The notes: generated from the letters alone by a model not told the origin. DNA of 64,000 bases from Psettodes erumei (GCA_016785225.1 JAFBJZ010000612.1:2004001-2068000), one strand, 5' to 3'. Numbered from the stretch's first letter, positions 21,094-31,035 are shown. A program made the numbers and translations.

Positions 21094-24000
21094 ACTCCGT
21101 GGTCACTGCAACCGTGAGAGTGACCGGTGGAGGTCGGAGAGAGGAAGCTGACACCTCGGAGGCATGTTGCAACAGTGACCACACCAGAAAGTCACAAATG
21201 GAGTCCGAGTAGAAGCTTTGAGTGGGTTCCTGTTCGTGGTCGCAGAGAAGCTAACGTCTCAGAACAGAGCAGCAGTGTCTCGTCGTCATCGTCGCTGTTG
21301 TCACTGGCACGTAGTCATCACGACTCTTGTGTTGATGTATTCGTTCTGATCAGGCGGTTTGAAGCGGCGTTGCGATACATAACCTCATATCGGCAGATTT
21401 AACGACCTGCTGCAGGAGAATGAGTGAAATAATGCTCAGGAGCCGACCAGCGGTGCACAGCAGCAGTTTTCTCGGCCTTTGTAGCGTGGAGTTTGATAAA
21501 GCAGTCAACAGAAAATTGGCAGACATCTCCATGATAATCAAGTAATTTCTCAAGCTAACATGCCAGACATCTGTTATTGGTTTAAAGCAATATATAATAC
21601 TTTCCGCTAGTTTCTAACATTTTATGGACCAGATGTTTGACAGAGAGAATAATTGGCAAATCAATGTGTAATAAAAATAATCCCAGTCCTAGTGGGGTTA
21701 TTTCATGAATGAAGAGAAAACTTGCTTCATTAAATGGTAAGTAGTGGTCATTTGTTGTGTTTTCTTATTCTTTGACCTTCGGATGTTATGTGGACATTGT
21801 GGAGCACTCTGTACAGTATACTTATGATGAAACTGACATTCTAATTGCCGTGGTGTCTGGATATTTTACCCAGCATCTGTGTCATCGGTGCTTTTTCTTG
21901 TACTTCATGGAGGATGTGCAGACGGACACCTTTGGATTACATGTTGCAACAGCAGCAAATATTTTCATAAGGAAAGTCGTGCTTGTAAACCTAACTTAAT
22001 TACATCAAATGTCACGATTTAAGTTCTCTTTTTAATTGTTACTATATAAATGTTGCGGAAATAATGGATAGGAATGATGGATAAAATAAAAACATTGCAT
22101 ACAGAGAAAATCTCTCACTTTTCCCTCCCACATGTTCAACCTGGAACCATGCAGCCCTCTGGCCGGAATCTCACTCCTCTGACCTCTCGGCTCAGGCATA
22201 CGCATCGTAGCCACAAAAGATTGACAAAACATGTGCGCACGCAGGCTGCGCAGAGGCCTAAAAAAGGCGCACAGGGGAGCGTGTGCAGCTCCTCCGTTCT
22301 CTTCCGCCAGCAGGCAGGCCGACGCTCTAATGGACAGCAGCGCAACTGAAACCTGAATTAAGCTCAGACCTGCTCACTGGGAATTAGCAGGCCTGTCTGG
22401 TGGCTTTCGAAATAGGAGAATTAAAGCGTGGTCGTGGAGGACTGCAGCTTGTGGAGAAAAAGTTTGCGCAGTCCTGATCGGGCTTCTCAGATGGAGCGGG
22501 AAATCATCCGGACTCCAGCAGTCAGTCGCGTTGCCGCTGACTCATCACTTCTCTGGAGCCTGTTGTCTGGTTGACTGTAAAGCTTCATAGATGAGTCTGC
22601 AGGTTTGCGCGCATTTGTGTGGACTGCCATGTGTGTAGTCACCACCACCCCACCCCCACCCCTCCGCCACCTCCCCGCTTGCCCCCCCCATCCACATACA
22701 CTGATGGGAAGGCTTCCACTGGTAATGGGACTCTGAGGAGCTGGCTGAGACGTACAGTAACAGCTTATCTCCAGACCTCTCCTCTCTGTCTGAGTGCTTT
22801 GGAACCGAGCGGAAGTCGCTAATTATCCGGCCTCTCCTCCGGCAGTCACCTGTGCACCGCCGTCTCCCTGAGTGCCGCCCTGTATGCCTTTCACTTCTGG
22901 AAAATCGCTTTCACGCAGGACAGCGTAAAGTCACCACGTTAGTCCCAAGTTTTGCAAAGATTCGTGGCAAACTGCTTCAGATGGGGTTTAACTTGCGTTT
23001 CCGGGTACGCTCTCCCGCCGCCACAGAAAAACAATCTCCCCGCAGAGGCGCCCATGCTAAAACCCTCCTCGTTTACATTACTGTAGGGCTCTCTGGATGT
23101 CGGATGTATACAATTTCCCCCCGCTAAGAGGCAATAAATGTGGCTCCGGTCTGCAGTCATTTTGGGTTTCCATGCATCCCTCCCCTGCGTCTGGCAGGGA
23201 GACGGGGAGAAGTAAAGGCTCCACAGCTGCACTCCCAGATTGCGAAAACAGATGGAATTTCAATGTGAGTGATAGGAGATGGGGAGCCTGCATGCATAGA
23301 ATAACAGAGAACGCGTTGCTTTGTCGGGACAGAGGAGAAGGCACGCAGCGTGTTTGTGTGTATGTGCTTCAGAGGGAGATATCGCTGATGTGTGTTTCAT
23401 ATGCACATATTGAAGACTGGGAAATATTTATGTAAGATGCAAAGATTTCTGGTTTTTGTTGTTTTTTTTTTCCAGCGCTACAGTCCACAGAAAATTCATC
23501 CTGTGCCACAGCAGACCACAAGAAAATGCACATTGTTGTGTGTGTGTGTGTGTGTTTTCTCTTATGTCACCAGCCTGTGTGTGTGTGAGGCTTGCTTTTG
23601 ATGAGTCCCAACTTTTTCGACTTTCTCTTAAACGTCCGGCCTCCTTCTTCTCCCCAACTTTGTTCATCCTCGCTTTACTGTTGTTCTCTCTTGCCGCTGT
23701 CTCTCATCCATCCGTCCGTCTCCGCCCCCTACCCCCGCTGCTCCATCTCCGCTCCCTGAATAATTTAGGCCTGCAGAGCTTGTGTATTTTTGGTTGTTGT
23801 CACCTCTGCAGTAACACAAAACAGTCCGCACCGGTTAGCGCGCAGCCATACGCGCAGCAACACAAGCGAAGCTGCCGACAGCGAGAAAGAAAGTCTGCGA
23901 GGCCGCTGAGACTCGCTAACTACGCAGAATTACCCTGACAGGGATTTCACACCATCGCTGTGCTCCACCCCATCTCTGCTCTGCAATCCCAGCAATGAAT

Positions 24001-27000
24001 AATGTCTCAATCTTCTGTGTCTTCCACAGTTACACAAAGTTTGACTTTGTGTAACTACACATGACTTGTGCTTGCCTTTGGTCTCATAGCTCCCACTTCA
24101 CTGTCGCAGAGTTTTGCAGAGCTCCACATTATATTTGCCCCGATGGCCCGGACACACTATTTAAGGACTCCGGGCAGGTTCCAATACTGCCATGAAATAA
24201 AAACCAACCAGAATTGAATTTCATGTTATGTTGAACATTTCATAAGCGCCTGCACGCCTGTGCCTGTTCTGAGAGCAGCCACCGCATTTTCAGATTTTAC
24301 CACCAATTTTCTTCTTTTCTCTCGCAGAAGATAAAATGTTTTTAAAACCTCCAGTTCCTGAACTAAAGCCAGGCAAAGACACATAGAAAGAAAAGAAAAG
24401 AGAAGAAAATCAGCAGACGAGCTGAGGGAGATAACAGGGAGTATAAGGGAAAAGGGCGACAGATGCAGACACACAGGTAAAGTGTAGAAACGACGGTGTT
24501 GTTCTGCTAGCGAGGTGTCACAGCGAGATGCTCACACAGTGTGGAAATGACTGTTGTTTACATTAATCACTGTTTTAGCTGTGGTAACACAGTCAAAGCA
24601 GGGCTGGCTAACAGTTTAAAAACCATACTGTCTACTGACAATGGTAGGCAAGCAAAAAGTGCATAATATATCATGATATATATATAGTAATTATTATTGC
24701 TTGCTGAATTAAAAGTAATGTTCTTGGGCCAGTGGTGTTGAAAAGCCGTGGCAGATATAACTTAATGTCATCCCCTGTCTTGTGTTTAGGCTGTTAAAAC
24801 TTTTGGAGTCATTATTGACTCGTTACATTTGCTCATGATCTTCCCACTGAGATCACGTTTGTATCATTAAGTAACCGGTGAAATCTGCTGAACATGTACA
24901 TACTAGTTAAAGGCCAGTTCTGAGTTTGGAGACGACACCTAAAAGCAGTTGAGTAATTTAAAGGAAGGAGGAGGTTGATTAGTTGCTACTGGTTGTCTTG
25001 AGCTGTGTTCTTTTACAAGAATAATTATTTCATAAGTTATCTGACTTGGATATGCAGTGAAGGTCTAGAGTTTCTGTCCAAAGTTTGCTGCTGCACACTC
25101 ATTTTTTTTTTCTTTCATTTGGTTTCATTTTTGCAAAGGACATAATCTGCTGACAGTTAATCAGCAGCAACTGTGATAAAGGATTTTTTTTGTGTCTGCC
25201 AAGTGGCGTGCGACAACACACTAGTAGCACCTTACATGCTAACTTTTGCAGGGCATCCTTCTCATAACGACAGTGTTAACGTGAGCAGGTACAATGTTTA
25301 CCTCGTTCACCAGTAGTTAGCAGGCTAACGATTAGTAATCAGCACCAAACACAGAGTGCAACTGAGGCTGATGGTCATTTTGGAGCTGTTTGGCTATGAA
25401 CCAAAGTCCTGGGCATGTTAGAATTTGGATCTGCTGGAAGCAATAACAGATGGGTCAGGAAATCAAAAGTCATTATGATTCATCTTCTGCGAGCTAAATT
25501 TAATGCCAATTCATCCAGTATTGATGGGGGTATTTCACTCAGGTCCGTGGCTGTGGACCCGCTGTTTGACTGTCCAACATGGCCCGAGGCTCTCACATTT
25601 GAGGATGTACAGCTTTTCTGCTTATTTTCATGTCTTTGTAAATTGAGCATCTTTGGGCTTTGGGCTTTGGGCCAGACAAAACGAGCCAGCGGGAGGCGTC
25701 ACCTTGGGTTCTGGGCGACTGTGATGGCCACTTTTCACTGTTTTCTGCACACCATGCTGATAGCAGTGGCGCGCTTCACTTCAACATTTGTCCCTCTTTG
25801 AGATTCTCTGTGGAACAGCGAGAATCGCCACATTGACTTTACACTAATGGCAACACATCACAGCGCGTTTAGTGGAATTTGAAAGGAATAGATGAGTCAC
25901 GAGAGAGAAACAGAAGCTCGCGTGGCCATAAAAGAGTCACATGACGTGGTGAAACATCTGTGACGGTTGACACCGGCGCACTCGCTGCTGCCAGCTGGAT
26001 TCTTCTGAATGTGTGAAGAGGATGTCATGGATTTAAAGCGGAGCTCCTCTTTGGGCCCCGAGGCTGTCTAAATGTTAATATATGGCTGTCTGACATTCTG
26101 GTTCTGCAGCCACTGGACTCTGGACCTCCACAGAGAGATTGGAGGAAAGATGGAGGGGGACGAAAGAGCAGCCGTGAGGCAGATTTGAGAGAGAGAGGAG
26201 CGGATGAGAGGTGAAACAGGGGTTTGAGGAGGGGGGGAGGGGGATCTGGAGGAAAACGTTTAATGATCACAGTGATAAAAAAGGATTTGGCTTGAAAAAA
26301 CTAAGCGAGGGAAGGTGCATTCCAGGGAGAAGGAGAAATAGAAGGATGGCTTTGGAAAGGGAAGGAGAGATATAGAAAAGAGGAAGGGGTAGAGCAGGTG
26401 AATGTAGCTGCAGGGCTTAAGGGACTTTGGGGGGGGGGGTGATGGGGGGCATAAAGACCTGCCCCAGGCCACTGGACCAAAGCCAGGACCCAGACACCTC
26501 TGCGTGTGTGTGTGTGTGTGTGTGTGTGTGGTCTGAATGTACCAAAAGCCCAGGAGAGAGCCAGCAGTGTGCATCTGTTCACCTGTACATTCCCACCCTG
26601 CCGGGGACTGTGGCCAGAGGAAACCAGCTCTGAACTAATGAAAATTCAGCCGAGGGTTTCCTCAGCTCTTCGGGCAACACAGCTGTCACATTCTCTTCAG
26701 TTCACCACAGTTAGTTTCCCCCCATTTTCTCTTTGTCAGGTACACACAGCGTGATAATTTATGGCGCCGCAAACCAGGGTGGGAAAATGTCAGTGTTTCA
26801 TTTTTTATACGGCTTGTTTCAGTTCACACTGCCTGATTACAAACCAGCCAGGTTTGTAAATAAATGTTGCAGGAGCTGTAGCTGATGGATTGGACAGATG
26901 TTTGTCAGCATGCCAGGTGAGAGGATTTGGTGGAAAGAGCGTTTTGGGGTTTTTTCCGGCCTCACTTCTTGCAGCTGCTTCAATGACGTTGCCTCTCGCT

Positions 27001-28579
27001 TTAAAGGAATAGTTTGACATTTTGGGAAATAGGCTCATCTGCCTTCTTTCTGAGGCTCTTTCCATAACGCAGATCACATATGAGGGTGACGCCATGAACA
27101 ACAGGTACCGACGTCTGCCCACCAGCAGCTCCATCGCTCACTTGACTCAACAACCTAAGTGGCTGCTGGCTGTAGCTTCATATTTAATTAACTGGATATG
27201 ACAGAGTTATACATCTTCTCCTCTGCTGCCGCTCTCGGCAAGCAAGCAAATAAGTGTAATGTAGTGTAGCGGGCTTCTTGGTTAGTAATGAAGGTGACAC
27301 TGGTATCTGTTAAGAGTTTATCCGCATTGATAACAGAAAATAAAGCTTAATCTCCATGTAAATAAAACTGCCCACACATCTCAGGAGACTAGTACAAAAT
27401 GGGCTCTTAAGGTAGTTTTGTTGTGCTGATAAAAACAAATACACTCAAATAAATAGTGTGTGTACAGGTGAAGTTTGACGTTGTCATACTGCAGGGAAAA
27501 AATGTGCATGCAGCAAACTGTGAGGAATGAAAGGAATAAAAAAGGACGCCTTTTAGTAGGAAGTGATTACTGAAAATGATATTTACTGTAGCATTGAGCA
27601 GTGTCTTCTTTAGATTCTGATATTTCTTCAGCCAAACAGAGTTTGGGGGAGGTCAGCGTGAGGGTCTGCTGATGCCACTGTCTCCTTCCCTTGTGTTGCA
27701 GGCCACAGTGATCCATCTCACTCTGTGATTGACATAGTGAACCACGAGAGGGTAACACTGCAGAGCGGAGCTCCATGATTTCAGCAGGTTAAGATTCCCT
27801 AAGTAGCACTAAACACAAGGTACAGCTGATGTTTATGTCATGGTGGCATTAGTTTGTTTTAGTATTTGTATTATTTGCTCATGAACCACAGGCAAATGAT
27901 GGTAAATAAGAAGTTAAGCGGTCACCAGGGTTGTTACAGTCCTGTGGGGAACATGAATGTCTGCACCAAATGTCATGGTGATTCATCCAGGAGACCTAAT
28001 GATGAGGCTGTTGCATCTGCTCTGTTTGCGTGTGCATTTAAGCACAGCTCAAGCAGGTTGTTTCTCCATTGCGCTGTGGAAATGAGGCATCTCTGCTCTA
28101 TTTCCTTCTGTTCGGGTTTTTTTTGATTATTTCTCCAAGCTGTACCGTCTGCATGGATCTACCTCCCAAAACCTGGAGTATTTTTACCCACCAGGCGGGG
28201 AGCAGGGATGCGAGCGGGGGACACACAACGCGACTAAGTTAGCTTGTGAGCCACTGCAGGTTTGCCCCCGCTAATTCGGATCCCCGCAGACACTTTATAT
28301 CAAGTTGCTTTCCATAAATAGGCCGTGTAATGAATAAGATTCAGCATTTTCTGTCTGAGACGAGCTGGAGCTTTCCTTAGTTTTTCAACATCAAAAAAAA
28401 ACATTATTTGGGCTTCACCCTATTTGTGAAGGTGTGTGTGTGTGTATGTATAAGCATGTTTTCCTGTTGTCGTGTGAACTAATTTATGTGTACGCGTGTG
28501 TGTGCTTGAGAGTGTGCCGTGTATTGATTTTATTATTTCATGGAAAGGTGTGCAGATATTCACACAACCACTCTTCACG

Positions 28580-28617
<38 letters not shown>

Positions 28618-30307
28618 CCCCTTGCCAACAAATTCATGTCTACGTGGCACAACAGGTATCAGATGACTGAGCGGAGCTGTTTGATCAGGGAGACCAGGTT
28701 TATGAACTCTAACAGCTTCACGGAATCAAAGCATTGATCAAAAGCTTGAGGGTGGCACAAGTTTGCCAAAAATAATCAAACTGGGCCTCATGTCTTCTGT
28801 TCTTTTGTCATACTGACAATTAATAGCTGTGGAAACTCCTCCCTCCAGTTTGCAGCGATTTGATTGATGGGCTCTTTAAAACAGGAGATATTTGTTGAAG
28901 TGAGAACTCTTATTTATTAACAATGTCAACAGTCAGACATAAAACTTTTAACATTAATTTCATGAATTTCACCCGACTCCATGAATAATTCTTTTTGTTG
29001 TTGTGTCAAAGCTGCAGTGAGTACGGACTGTTGATATCTGAGTGTACACATTCAGCAGGGAACACCTGCCGATGATGTCGTACATACGATGCCATCGTTC
29101 TGCTCTGCCGTTTACACAGCGGTCCCACACGTCTCAATTCATCACTGCAAGTTGATGAGGTTGAGAAGATGCATTCGGTTAAGACCCACTAAAGACGTTT
29201 TGCATCACCTGCACCTTGTTCCTAAATTGAGATGGTCCCACCATGATGCCAAGCAGGCGTTTTTAAAATGGCACTTTATTAATGCTGGAAAAAAAGAGGA
29301 TTCTCGGAGAAACTAAAATGCTTCCATTTACTTGAGTTCTGTGATGACCAGTTTTGAATATTTGTTCTTTGTGACCTCCTCCTAGTTACAAATATGATTG
29401 TCTTAGTCATACCCAAGTGTACTGAAAGCTCATTATCTACGAGCCACTCTTATACATCCTAATCTGCACTGAGAGTCATCTCACTCTGACTGATATCAGT
29501 GCCAGGCATGGAAACCATGCAGCAGAAAGTTGCATTTAAATGCAGAGCAGGGATGTTTTTCGGTGCTTGTGAGCGAGCTCCAGCTGGAGGAGCGAGCTGC
29601 CGGAAAGCCAGCCCCCCCGGAATGGCGGCTGTGGAAAAAACTTCCACTTGTGGTCCGTTGAAACACTGAACAACACAGTGTTGCGAGGCAGCAAACCACA
29701 TGCTGCAAGCAAGGCTGCAGCCGGCAAAATTCAGTTGATATCGCAATTCGAGTCGCATCTCTTTGTGCTTCCTGTGACATTTTGCAGGCGGCTCACATTT
29801 GGTCAGTAATGAGCTCTGGGGAAACCTTGCTGCAGCGCAGATACACTCCCAGAGCGCACAAATGACGATACAAACCATTAGTTCTTGAGTCAACCTGATT
29901 GGCTGATTGGCACCAAATGAACAAGAACATTTTGCTAAACAAATGGTGACTCTTTGACACGTGGAGCTCAAGGGAAGAATGTAAAAAAGGGTATTTTTTT
30001 ATCAAACACGGGCTCAGTCTATTCTGGGTGAAGTCTGCATCAAGGCACTTCATTTTAATTCCAAACTTCAGAAGAAGGTGTGCAGCATTTAAGGGCGTTC
30101 CTGCACACCTCTGATCACAGCTGAGCAACTGCAAACAGTTCATGACAGCTCGTTAAATGTGGAATCTTTTTTTTCTCTCTCTCTCTCTCCCCATGTCTCT
30201 CATTGTCTTCCTCTCTCTCTCCCTCCTCCCCTGCTCCTCCGCAGGCCGACTGTCGCTCCAGAAAATACCTTCGCGAACACTTCCCTGCTGCAGGAATCCA
30301 AGAATGA
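6776..30307 (+). CDS. endov: Endonuclease V (inosine-specific nuclease), complete 8-exon gene
   Basis: ENDOV cuts nucleic acid at the second phosphodiester bond 3' of inosine/deoxyinosine. The vertebrate enzyme acts mainly on inosine-containing RNA in the cytoplasm. Coding exons: 6776-6819, 7360-7531, 10459-10593, 11676-11715, 12502-12614, 17506-17574, 17755-17883 and 30245-30307. All introns are GT-AG, phases agree throughout, and the total is 765 nt or 254 aa (human about 282). Family landmarks in order are GLERVGGADLSF with metal ligand D48, LTAPYIAGFLAFRE with E96, VVLVDGNG with D122, FGLACHLGVLSGLPCVGVAK with the conserved Lys at 151, RGGDSFPL, VYVSVGHKISLD and RYRIPEPIRQAD. These correspond to human D52, E100 and D126. 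The start was chosen because the peptide from this ATG aligns with the mammalian N-terminus and its exon ends in the phase exon 2 requires. The short C-terminal tail lacks the long, variable mammalian extension. The enzyme looks intact. Confidence 0.96.
6820..7359 (+). other. endov: endov intron 1 (540 bp)
   Basis: A GT-AG intron ending in ctcttcgtgcag. No repeat or other gene is seen in it. A TGATGCAAT-like octamer (CGATGCAAT) occurs near 6875. Confidence 0.85.
7360..7531 (+). other. endov: endov coding exon 2
   Basis: Finishes the split Ser codon, then encodes 57 residues ending SYPDMK. It carries the first metal ligand in GGADLSFIKGDD (D48). The donor gtgagc is strong. Confidence 0.95.
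7532..10458 (+). other. endov: endov intron 2 (2,927 bp)
   Basis: No second gene is seen. About 9080-9270 is a non-repetitive AT-rich stretch with the look of a conserved non-coding element. The last 330 bp (about 10130-10458) are markedly GC/CpG-rich. The long open frame at 8863-9282 has no recognisable protein character. Confidence 0.85.
10459..10593 (+). other. endov: endov coding exon 3
   Basis: Forty-five codons, phase 0 at both ends, from VLYEDSQMVT to NQPALLPQ. It contains the PYIAGFLAFRE signature: the Pro-Tyr wedge region contacts the lesion and E96 is the second metal ligand. Acceptor cctgccag, donor gtcagc. Confidence 0.96.
10594..11675 (+). other. endov: endov intron 3 (1,082 bp)
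   Basis: AT-rich with short tandem TAGATAATA-type and CTATTTT-type repeats around 10850-10900. It ends tccgtcggcag. No other feature is recognised. Confidence 0.85.
11676..11715 (+). other. endov: endov coding exon 4 (40 nt micro-exon)
   Basis: Encodes VVLVDGNGLFHYR plus one base. It holds the third metal ligand, D122, in the invariant VDGNG motif. The donor gtgagt is near perfect. The exon is too short to be found by open-frame length alone. Confidence 0.95.
11716..12501 (+). other. endov: endov intron 4 (786 bp)
   Basis: A GT-AG intron ending gacgctgcag. No repeats or genes are recognised. Confidence 0.85.
12502..12614 (+). other. endov: endov coding exon 5
   Basis: Two bases complete codon 131, which is Glu here and Gly in human. 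FGLACHLGVLSGLPCVGVAK follows, then NLLQVEG and a hydrophilic end, KSETHQSQ. The conserved His of CHLG and the Lys of VGVAK are present. The donor is cccag|gtgaga. Confidence 0.94.
13230..13253. repeat. (GT)n microsatellite
   Basis: About 12 perfect GT units in endov intron 5, preceded by the alternating purine/pyrimidine run gcgcacgcgcatgcag. The whole tract is prone to Z-DNA. Confidence 0.95.
14110..14480. promoter_or_regulatory. CpG-rich intronic block with two TGATGCAAT sites
   Basis: Many CpGs (cacgcgcgtg, ggcgccagctcgcgtatgcg, ggtcgacaccgg) are retained in an otherwise CpG-poor intron, suggesting an unmethylated regulatory element. TGATGCAAT, the C/EBP-ATF composite motif bound by ATF4-C/EBP in stress genes, occurs perfectly at 14216-14224 and 14374-14382. 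A near match (TGAAGCAAT) lies near 14171. The 75-codon frame across it (14094-14321) is probably a consequence of high GC. Confidence 0.4.
16337..16430 (+). repeat. degenerate teleost dispersed repeat (CCGCTTGTCC type)
   Basis: The series catccaaccatccattt / acaccgcttgtccgttcaggg / ggcgggggtgctggagcc / agctgacactgggtgaggg matches a very common fish interspersed repeat, as I know it. It is divergent and truncated. The assignment is from memory. Confidence 0.6.
17506..17574 (+). other. endov: endov coding exon 6
   Basis: Twenty-three codons, phase 0 at both ends, including RGGDSFPLTA and GKVLGK. This matches the mammalian RGDSFPL...GTVLG segment. The acceptor tgcctccacag is strong and the donor gtgcgg is weak. 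Confidence 0.94.
17575..17754 (+). other. endov: endov intron 6 (180 bp)
   Basis: A short GT-AG intron with a weak donor (gtgcgg) and acceptor ccttgtgtccag. Read through, it meets an in-frame stop soon after the donor (the TAG of caaaaatag near 17602), so retention would truncate the protein before the SVGH motif. Confidence 0.85.
17755..17883 (+). other. endov: endov coding exon 7
   Basis: Forty-three codons, phase 0 at both ends, with VYVSVGHKISLDTAVRLT and CCRYRIPEPIRQ, the C-terminal core of the nuclease fold. The donor gtacat is non-consensus after +3 and is followed at once by a CA repeat. Confidence 0.96.
17891..17911. repeat. (CA)10 repeat just inside the exon 7 donor
   Basis: A CA repeat starting 8 nt downstream of the exon 7/intron 7 junction. 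CA repeats are known binding sites for hnRNP L, which can enhance or silence a nearby 5' splice site. Confidence 0.95.
19052..19077. repeat. (AC)13 microsatellite, left arm of a pair
   Basis: Perfect AC repeat. With the TG repeat at 19126-19152 on the same strand it forms an inverted pair separated by about 48 nt. Confidence 0.95.
19126..19152. repeat. (TG)13 microsatellite, right arm of a pair
   Basis: Perfect TG repeat, complementary to the AC tract at 19052-19077. It lies about 250 nt upstream of the candidate alternative exon. Confidence 0.95.
19403..19570 (+). other. candidate alternative terminal exon of endov (unproven)
   Basis: A strong acceptor (a run of CT-rich sequence from about 19340, then ctgctgacatcacag) is followed by 55 open codons and TGA at 19568-19570. 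The frame is phase 0, so splicing from exon 7 would be in frame. The peptide is basic and Ser/Arg/Gln-rich (KTPARHRSSSGERLGRM, then SVRRSFFRGQSQ, then SREPDRRTQ). It resembles a disordered or nucleic-acid-binding tail and matches no family I recognise. The frame is also open through the pyrimidine tract upstream, which reduces its statistical weight. Confidence 0.3.
20330..20530 (+). repeat. degenerate dispersed repeat ending TTTGGTGGAGGTAATG
   Basis: The run of segments (gtgaagaaatcctttccaggatctgg, then ccaagaaccacc, aattctctccataacttttt, ataatccagaacc and tttggtggaggtaatg) recalls a common teleost interspersed repeat ending in tggcggaggta. It is heavily mutated. Identification is by memory only. 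Confidence 0.45.
21059..21087. repeat. (CT)n microsatellite
   Basis: About 14 CT units in endov intron 7, followed by a T run. Seen directly. Confidence 0.95.
24028..24056. repeat. perfect 13-bp inverted repeat with 3-nt loop
   Basis: AGTTACACAAAGT, spacer ttg, then ACTTTGTGTAACT: a perfect hairpin. It lies in endov intron 7. No role can be assigned. Confidence 0.9.
25245..25545 (+). repeat. dispersed repeat, copy A
   Basis: Shares ordered blocks with 27795-27995: agcaccaaacacagagtgca / agcactaaacacaaggtaca, then ctatgaaccaaag / ctcatgaaccaca, then the gtcatta...gattcatc block. The family resembles an abundant teleost repeat containing 'ggattcatcctctgggaacc'. No coding capacity remains; the 128-codon frame at 25415-25801 runs through it by chance. 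Confidence 0.6.
26427..26439. repeat. poly(G) run
   Basis: A G13 homopolymer followed by a second G6 run. It is capable of G-quadruplex formation on the + strand. Confidence 0.85.
26504..26530. repeat. (GT)n microsatellite
   Basis: About 13 GT units in endov intron 7. Confidence 0.95.
27001..27265. repeat. degenerate TTAAAGGAATAG-type element
   Basis: Starts TTAAAGGAATAGTTTGACATTT, as do many copies of a common teleost repeat. The right part (gctctcggcaagcaagcaaataagtg) reads like the inverted complement of the same family's 5' region (cttatttgcttgcttgccgagagc). So it looks like an inverted pair or a foldback derivative. No open frame. Family recognition is from memory. Confidence 0.5.
27795..27995 (+). 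repeat. dispersed repeat, copy B
   Basis: Same family as 25245-25545, with shared ordered blocks. It also carries ggggaacatgaatgtctgca, echoed as gggaaacacaaatgtctgca at 47815. Confidence 0.6.
28432..28615. repeat. GT-rich tract paired with (CA)16 microsatellite
   Basis: GT units at 28432-28445 and further GT-rich sequence to 28515 face a long perfect CA tract at 28584-28615. This is a second example in intron 7 of complementary dinucleotide tracts on one strand. Confidence 0.85.
30174..30244 (+). other. endov: long CT-rich polypyrimidine tract before endov exon 8
   Basis: About 70 nt of almost pure C/T including (CT)8, ending ctcctccgcag. It is an unusually long pyrimidine tract and a good U2AF/PTB binding platform for an exon 12 kb from its upstream partner. 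Confidence 0.85.
30245..30307 (+). other. endov: endov coding exon 8 (terminal coding exon)
   Basis: Encodes ADCRSRKYLREHFPAAGIQE and TGA at 30305-30307. The ADxRSR(E/K)..R motif matches the mammalian ADIRSREHIRK. One base after the stop is a perfect donor, GAG|gtaagt, at 30309. Either the 3'UTR contains an intron, or the donor is unused and the message ends nearby (ATTAAA at 30416-30421). Confidence 0.92.
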
Positions 30308-31035
30308 GGTAAGTGACAAAGACACACAGCTTTGCGTTCCAGCACATTCGCACAAACAAACCGCGTGGTACCTGGGGATGCAGTGAGAGGAGTGACTTAC
30401 ACAGTCTTCAGTGGGATTAAAAGCAACAGCAAATGAGTCATTGAGGAATTTCCCCAAATCTGAGAGCAAAGCCAGGTTTGTTGGTGGAACGCCAAAACAG
30501 CCTCATCTAATTTGCTTTTTAAATTACGCAAATTTACTGGAGGAGGATAAATACTCTGTTATCTTCAGAAAACTGATAAATATAGAAAATTTGTATAGAA
30601 TTAGTTTGAAAATGATTGTTCATCTTCTATAAAAGGGTCATAGGGGAAATCGGGAGGCTGAAAAGGGAGTGAAGTTTAAATCAAACCCATGAAAGTAAAT
30701 CCGTACGCTGGATCCAGTGTGTAGTCCTGGTTGGGATTCATTGGTCTGCTTTAAGACGGGAGCTGGAAACCAGGCTCCCTGTTTCACATCTCCATTCTGC
30801 TGCAGAAGAGGTGGATAGTTTATGAGTTTAAGGGCCTTCGACAGGTTCTCTGCGTTTTGGGAGGGGTGTGGATGGGGCAGAGGTGAGCCGAGGATGCCCG
30901 AGGTTAAGCAGAGATGCAGGAGCGGAAAGAGAGAAGCAACGATGAGGAGAGAAGACGCCTTTGATCCTGTGATTCTCGTCTGAAATAACAGGCAGCGCCG
31001 CTCTCTTCGGCCCTACACCTTCCTCATTACCGCTC
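30308..31035 (+). other. possible endov 3'UTR or intergenic
   Basis: No canonical AATAAA is close to the stop. ATTAAA at 30416-30421 is the nearest candidate, without a convincing GT-rich element after it. No gene or repeat is recognised. Confidence 0.4.

Larger units (their letters stand above)
17884..30244 (+). other. endov: endov intron 7 (12,361 bp)
   Basis: By far the largest intron, ending in a long CT-rich tract and cctccgcag. It holds several microsatellites, a degenerate Rex/non-LTR-like or other dispersed repeat at 20330-20530, two copies of one dispersed repeat (25245-25545 and 27795-27995), a further repeat at 27001-27265 and a candidate alternative last exon (19403-19570). No other gene is recognised. 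Confidence 0.8.

Noticed and set aside
22838..22950. Exon-like segment after tcctccggcag, with a frame reading HLCTAVSLSAALYAFHFW
   Set aside because: No consensus donor follows in a suitable place and the peptide matches nothing I know. It is inside endov intron 7 and not in a supportable chain.
23456..23938. 160-codon open frame in endov intron 7
   Set aside because: Begins in a T run and crosses a GT microsatellite; no protein-like features.
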